Origin: Carposina sasakii
Lineage: Eukaryota > Arthropoda > Insecta > Lepidoptera > Carposinidae
NCBI GenBank assembly: GCA_014607495.2
Contig: CP053148.1
Span: forward strand, 558,001-622,000
Reading direction: 5' to 3'
DNA length: 64,000 nt
A program made the translations under genes and the position numbers. Positions within the stretch are counted from its first letter, which is position 1. Each line of letters begins with the position of its first letter. Positions 62,501-64,000 of this stretch are shown piece after piece. Under the pieces are notes generated by a model that was not told where the DNA came from, searched no databases, and worked only from the letters and a program-made list of their open reading frames with translations.

Positions 62501-63739
62501 TGGTTTAACATACACAATTCGTTACATATACAAAGCAAAACTACTTATGTACTTATTTATGTATTATTTATCAAGTAAATGTGAAAATAAATATAACATA
62601 TTTTTAGCTTATAAGGGAGTCAGCTGATCAAGTAAGTATATTCCTACCATTGTCACTTGTCAGACACGTAGCGTTTCATGCACGGGGCGTATTAGCCTCG
62701 ACATGAATCTCGACGAAAATTCGTTGCCGGTCCATGAATGATACGTTACGGGTGCGTATTATTAGAATGATACAAAGTGGGTTATGCCCTCCTCTTACCA
62801 CGTTGGACTTCACATCTGCCTATTGCAGTCCACTGCTGGAAGTAGGTCCTTCCCAGGACACACTAGAAAATTGCTAACATATGAGTGATTTTGCCTACAT
62901 TCACCACGTTGGGCAAGCGCGTTGGTGATTATACTGTATTTTGCAGACTAGGTATGCTGTGACAAAATTTAGTAGACCTATACGAGTCTTTATGAAGAGA
63001 TCGATGACTTTACTTGCGCTAATATTACAAGGCTCTAGGGGAGGCCTACGTCCAGCAATAGGCCTATTATGTGATGGCCCTGATGTGTACTAGTAATCTT
63101 ACGAATTTATCTGCGTACCGTAATCTAAGATCATCATGGTGATATCAAAGGCGCAGCATGAGTGAAGAGCGAAGTGAACAGCGAATTTAAAATTCAAAGA
63201 ATCAACAGGCTGTGTTCGACAACTACTTATGATGAATTATTGTTGGAAAAGAAACTGGACCTTCTCACCTCCATGTTCAACTAGTTATGAAATAACATGA
63301 ACACTTTTAACGATCGCGTATTTATTTGCATGACTGCGCTAATATTATTTTATTTGTTTACGCTATCGGATATTTGTTGACGGAATTTTTAGTAAAAACT
63401 ACTGAAATATTCATCTAAACCACATTCTATTTATTTTCGTGTATTTTATTAATAATTTGATTAAAAACTGGCGGCCTTTTGCGATTTCGTTGTGTGTGAA
63501 CTTTATAGCTATAACCTTAATTAATTAACCTTAATTTTTCTGGTCGCCTCTGTTGATCCTGGCTTACAGAGGTTGCAGAGGCGGGAATGAGTGGTGGGCC
63601 AATCCCGGTAACCTTAATTTTATTCTGATGTACCTATTTTAACTTAGCTATGTGAACTACGCCAAGTATGCCTTTGTACTATTTCTTTTACAACTTACTG
63701 TCTATGATAAAAATTTATGTGTACAATAAAGAATACTAA
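62501..63739. other. Spacer between direct repeats; repeat shards, no gene
   Basis: It contains degraded CAGTCCACTGCTGGACGTAGG fragments (62815-62935 and 63030-63070). A patch at 63540-63610 (CGCCTCTGTTGATCCTGGCT) is unidentified. A tail-like TGTACAATAAAGAATACTAA lies just before the second repeat. No reverse transcriptase or transposase motif is seen. Confidence 0.45.
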
Positions 63740-63940
63740 GAGTTATTTTGTAAGGGTTGTCACTTCTTCGTTATATTTATTTGGTATTTGTACACCAACA
63801 GCTATAAATATGGTAATAGCAACAAGGACATACAGCTAAATTAAAAAGTCTCCACAAGTATGCAACAAAACATTACGATACGATAAGAAGCAACAGTCAA
63901 ATTTTATACTTTCTTGATTCCAATAACCTACGTAATATAC
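63740..63940. repeat. Direct repeat, copy 2
   Basis: It has the same sequence as 62305-62500 apart from a few substitutions and a small insertion (TTTTATACTTTC near 63901). The last 60 bases of the window after it are AT-rich and unassigned. Confidence 0.85.
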
Positions 63941-64000
63941 ATTTTTACAGCAAAATATGTGAACTACATAAAAAAATAAACTGATAGCTTAAAAGTTTTT

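Noticed and set aside
62305..63940. Complete LTR retrotransposon
   Set aside because: The direct repeats suggest LTRs, but no gag, protease, reverse transcriptase or primer-binding site is visible between them.
1..64000. CRISPR array, operon, antiviral island or biosynthetic cluster
   Set aside because: Nothing in the window fits: intron-bearing animal genes and transposon debris account for all structure seen. The regular repeats have degenerate spacers and are minisatellites or MITEs.

Overview
The window is typical of a lepidopteran (moth or butterfly) nuclear genome. It is AT-rich, and its real genes are either split by phase-consistent GT-AG introns or are compact single-exon genes. The rest is packed with short interspersed elements of a kind common in Lepidoptera: Helitron-like 'GGACGCCCGCGACTTCGTCC' elements, 'GCAGTCCACTGCTGGACGTAGGCC' repeats, fold-back MITEs with TATACAGG-type ends, and RTE-like LINE tails. 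I cannot name the species. No bacterial, organellar, CRISPR or operon-like feature is visible.

Four protein-coding genes can be supported. (1) 11846-20555 (+): eight exons of tan, the beta-alanyl-dopamine/carcinine hydrolase, complete from near the N-terminus to the stop; a short first exon with the ATG is not found. (2) 33364-29390 (-): a four-exon, 89-residue selenoprotein K homologue with cysteine in place of selenocysteine, rebuilt from exons of 19, 76, 78 and 97 nt; none of its exons gives a long ORF. (3) 35632-36375 (+): a single-exon HAD-like protein of the HDHD3 / rhythmically-expressed-gene-2 family, in which the second catalytic Asp is replaced. (4) 37866-40901 (+): a single-exon, 1011-residue Eph receptor tyrosine kinase with all expected domains. 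No pathway obviously links the four. SelK and the HAD gene are divergent, 2.3 kb apart, and that space is filled by repeats.

Layout: 1-1.7 kb AT-rich tandem repeat; 2.3-4.6 kb decayed pogo-like DNA transposon with a LINE fragment inside; 4.6-11.8 kb gene-free, with MITEs and a Helitron-like copy just before the first tan exon; 11.8-20.6 kb tan, its introns loaded with elements; 21.5-25 kb broken RTE-like LINE and inverted LINE tails; 25-29 kb MITEs and a nested retroposon with a visible target-site duplication; 29.4-33.4 kb SelK; 33.5-35.3 kb a tandem pair of ~416 bp repeats, a fold-back element rich in TATCGATA, and a ~33 bp minisatellite; 35.6-42.2 kb HAD gene and Eph with its 3' UTR; 42.2-64 kb no gene found, only interspersed repeats.

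I found no new multi-gene system. The items most worth a second look are the Sec-to-Cys SelK, the intronless Eph, the TATCGATA-dense element between divergent genes, a 366 bp near-perfect palindrome, and the HAD protein lacking a catalytic residue. All repeat and family names come from reading the sequence and memory of families, without database searches.
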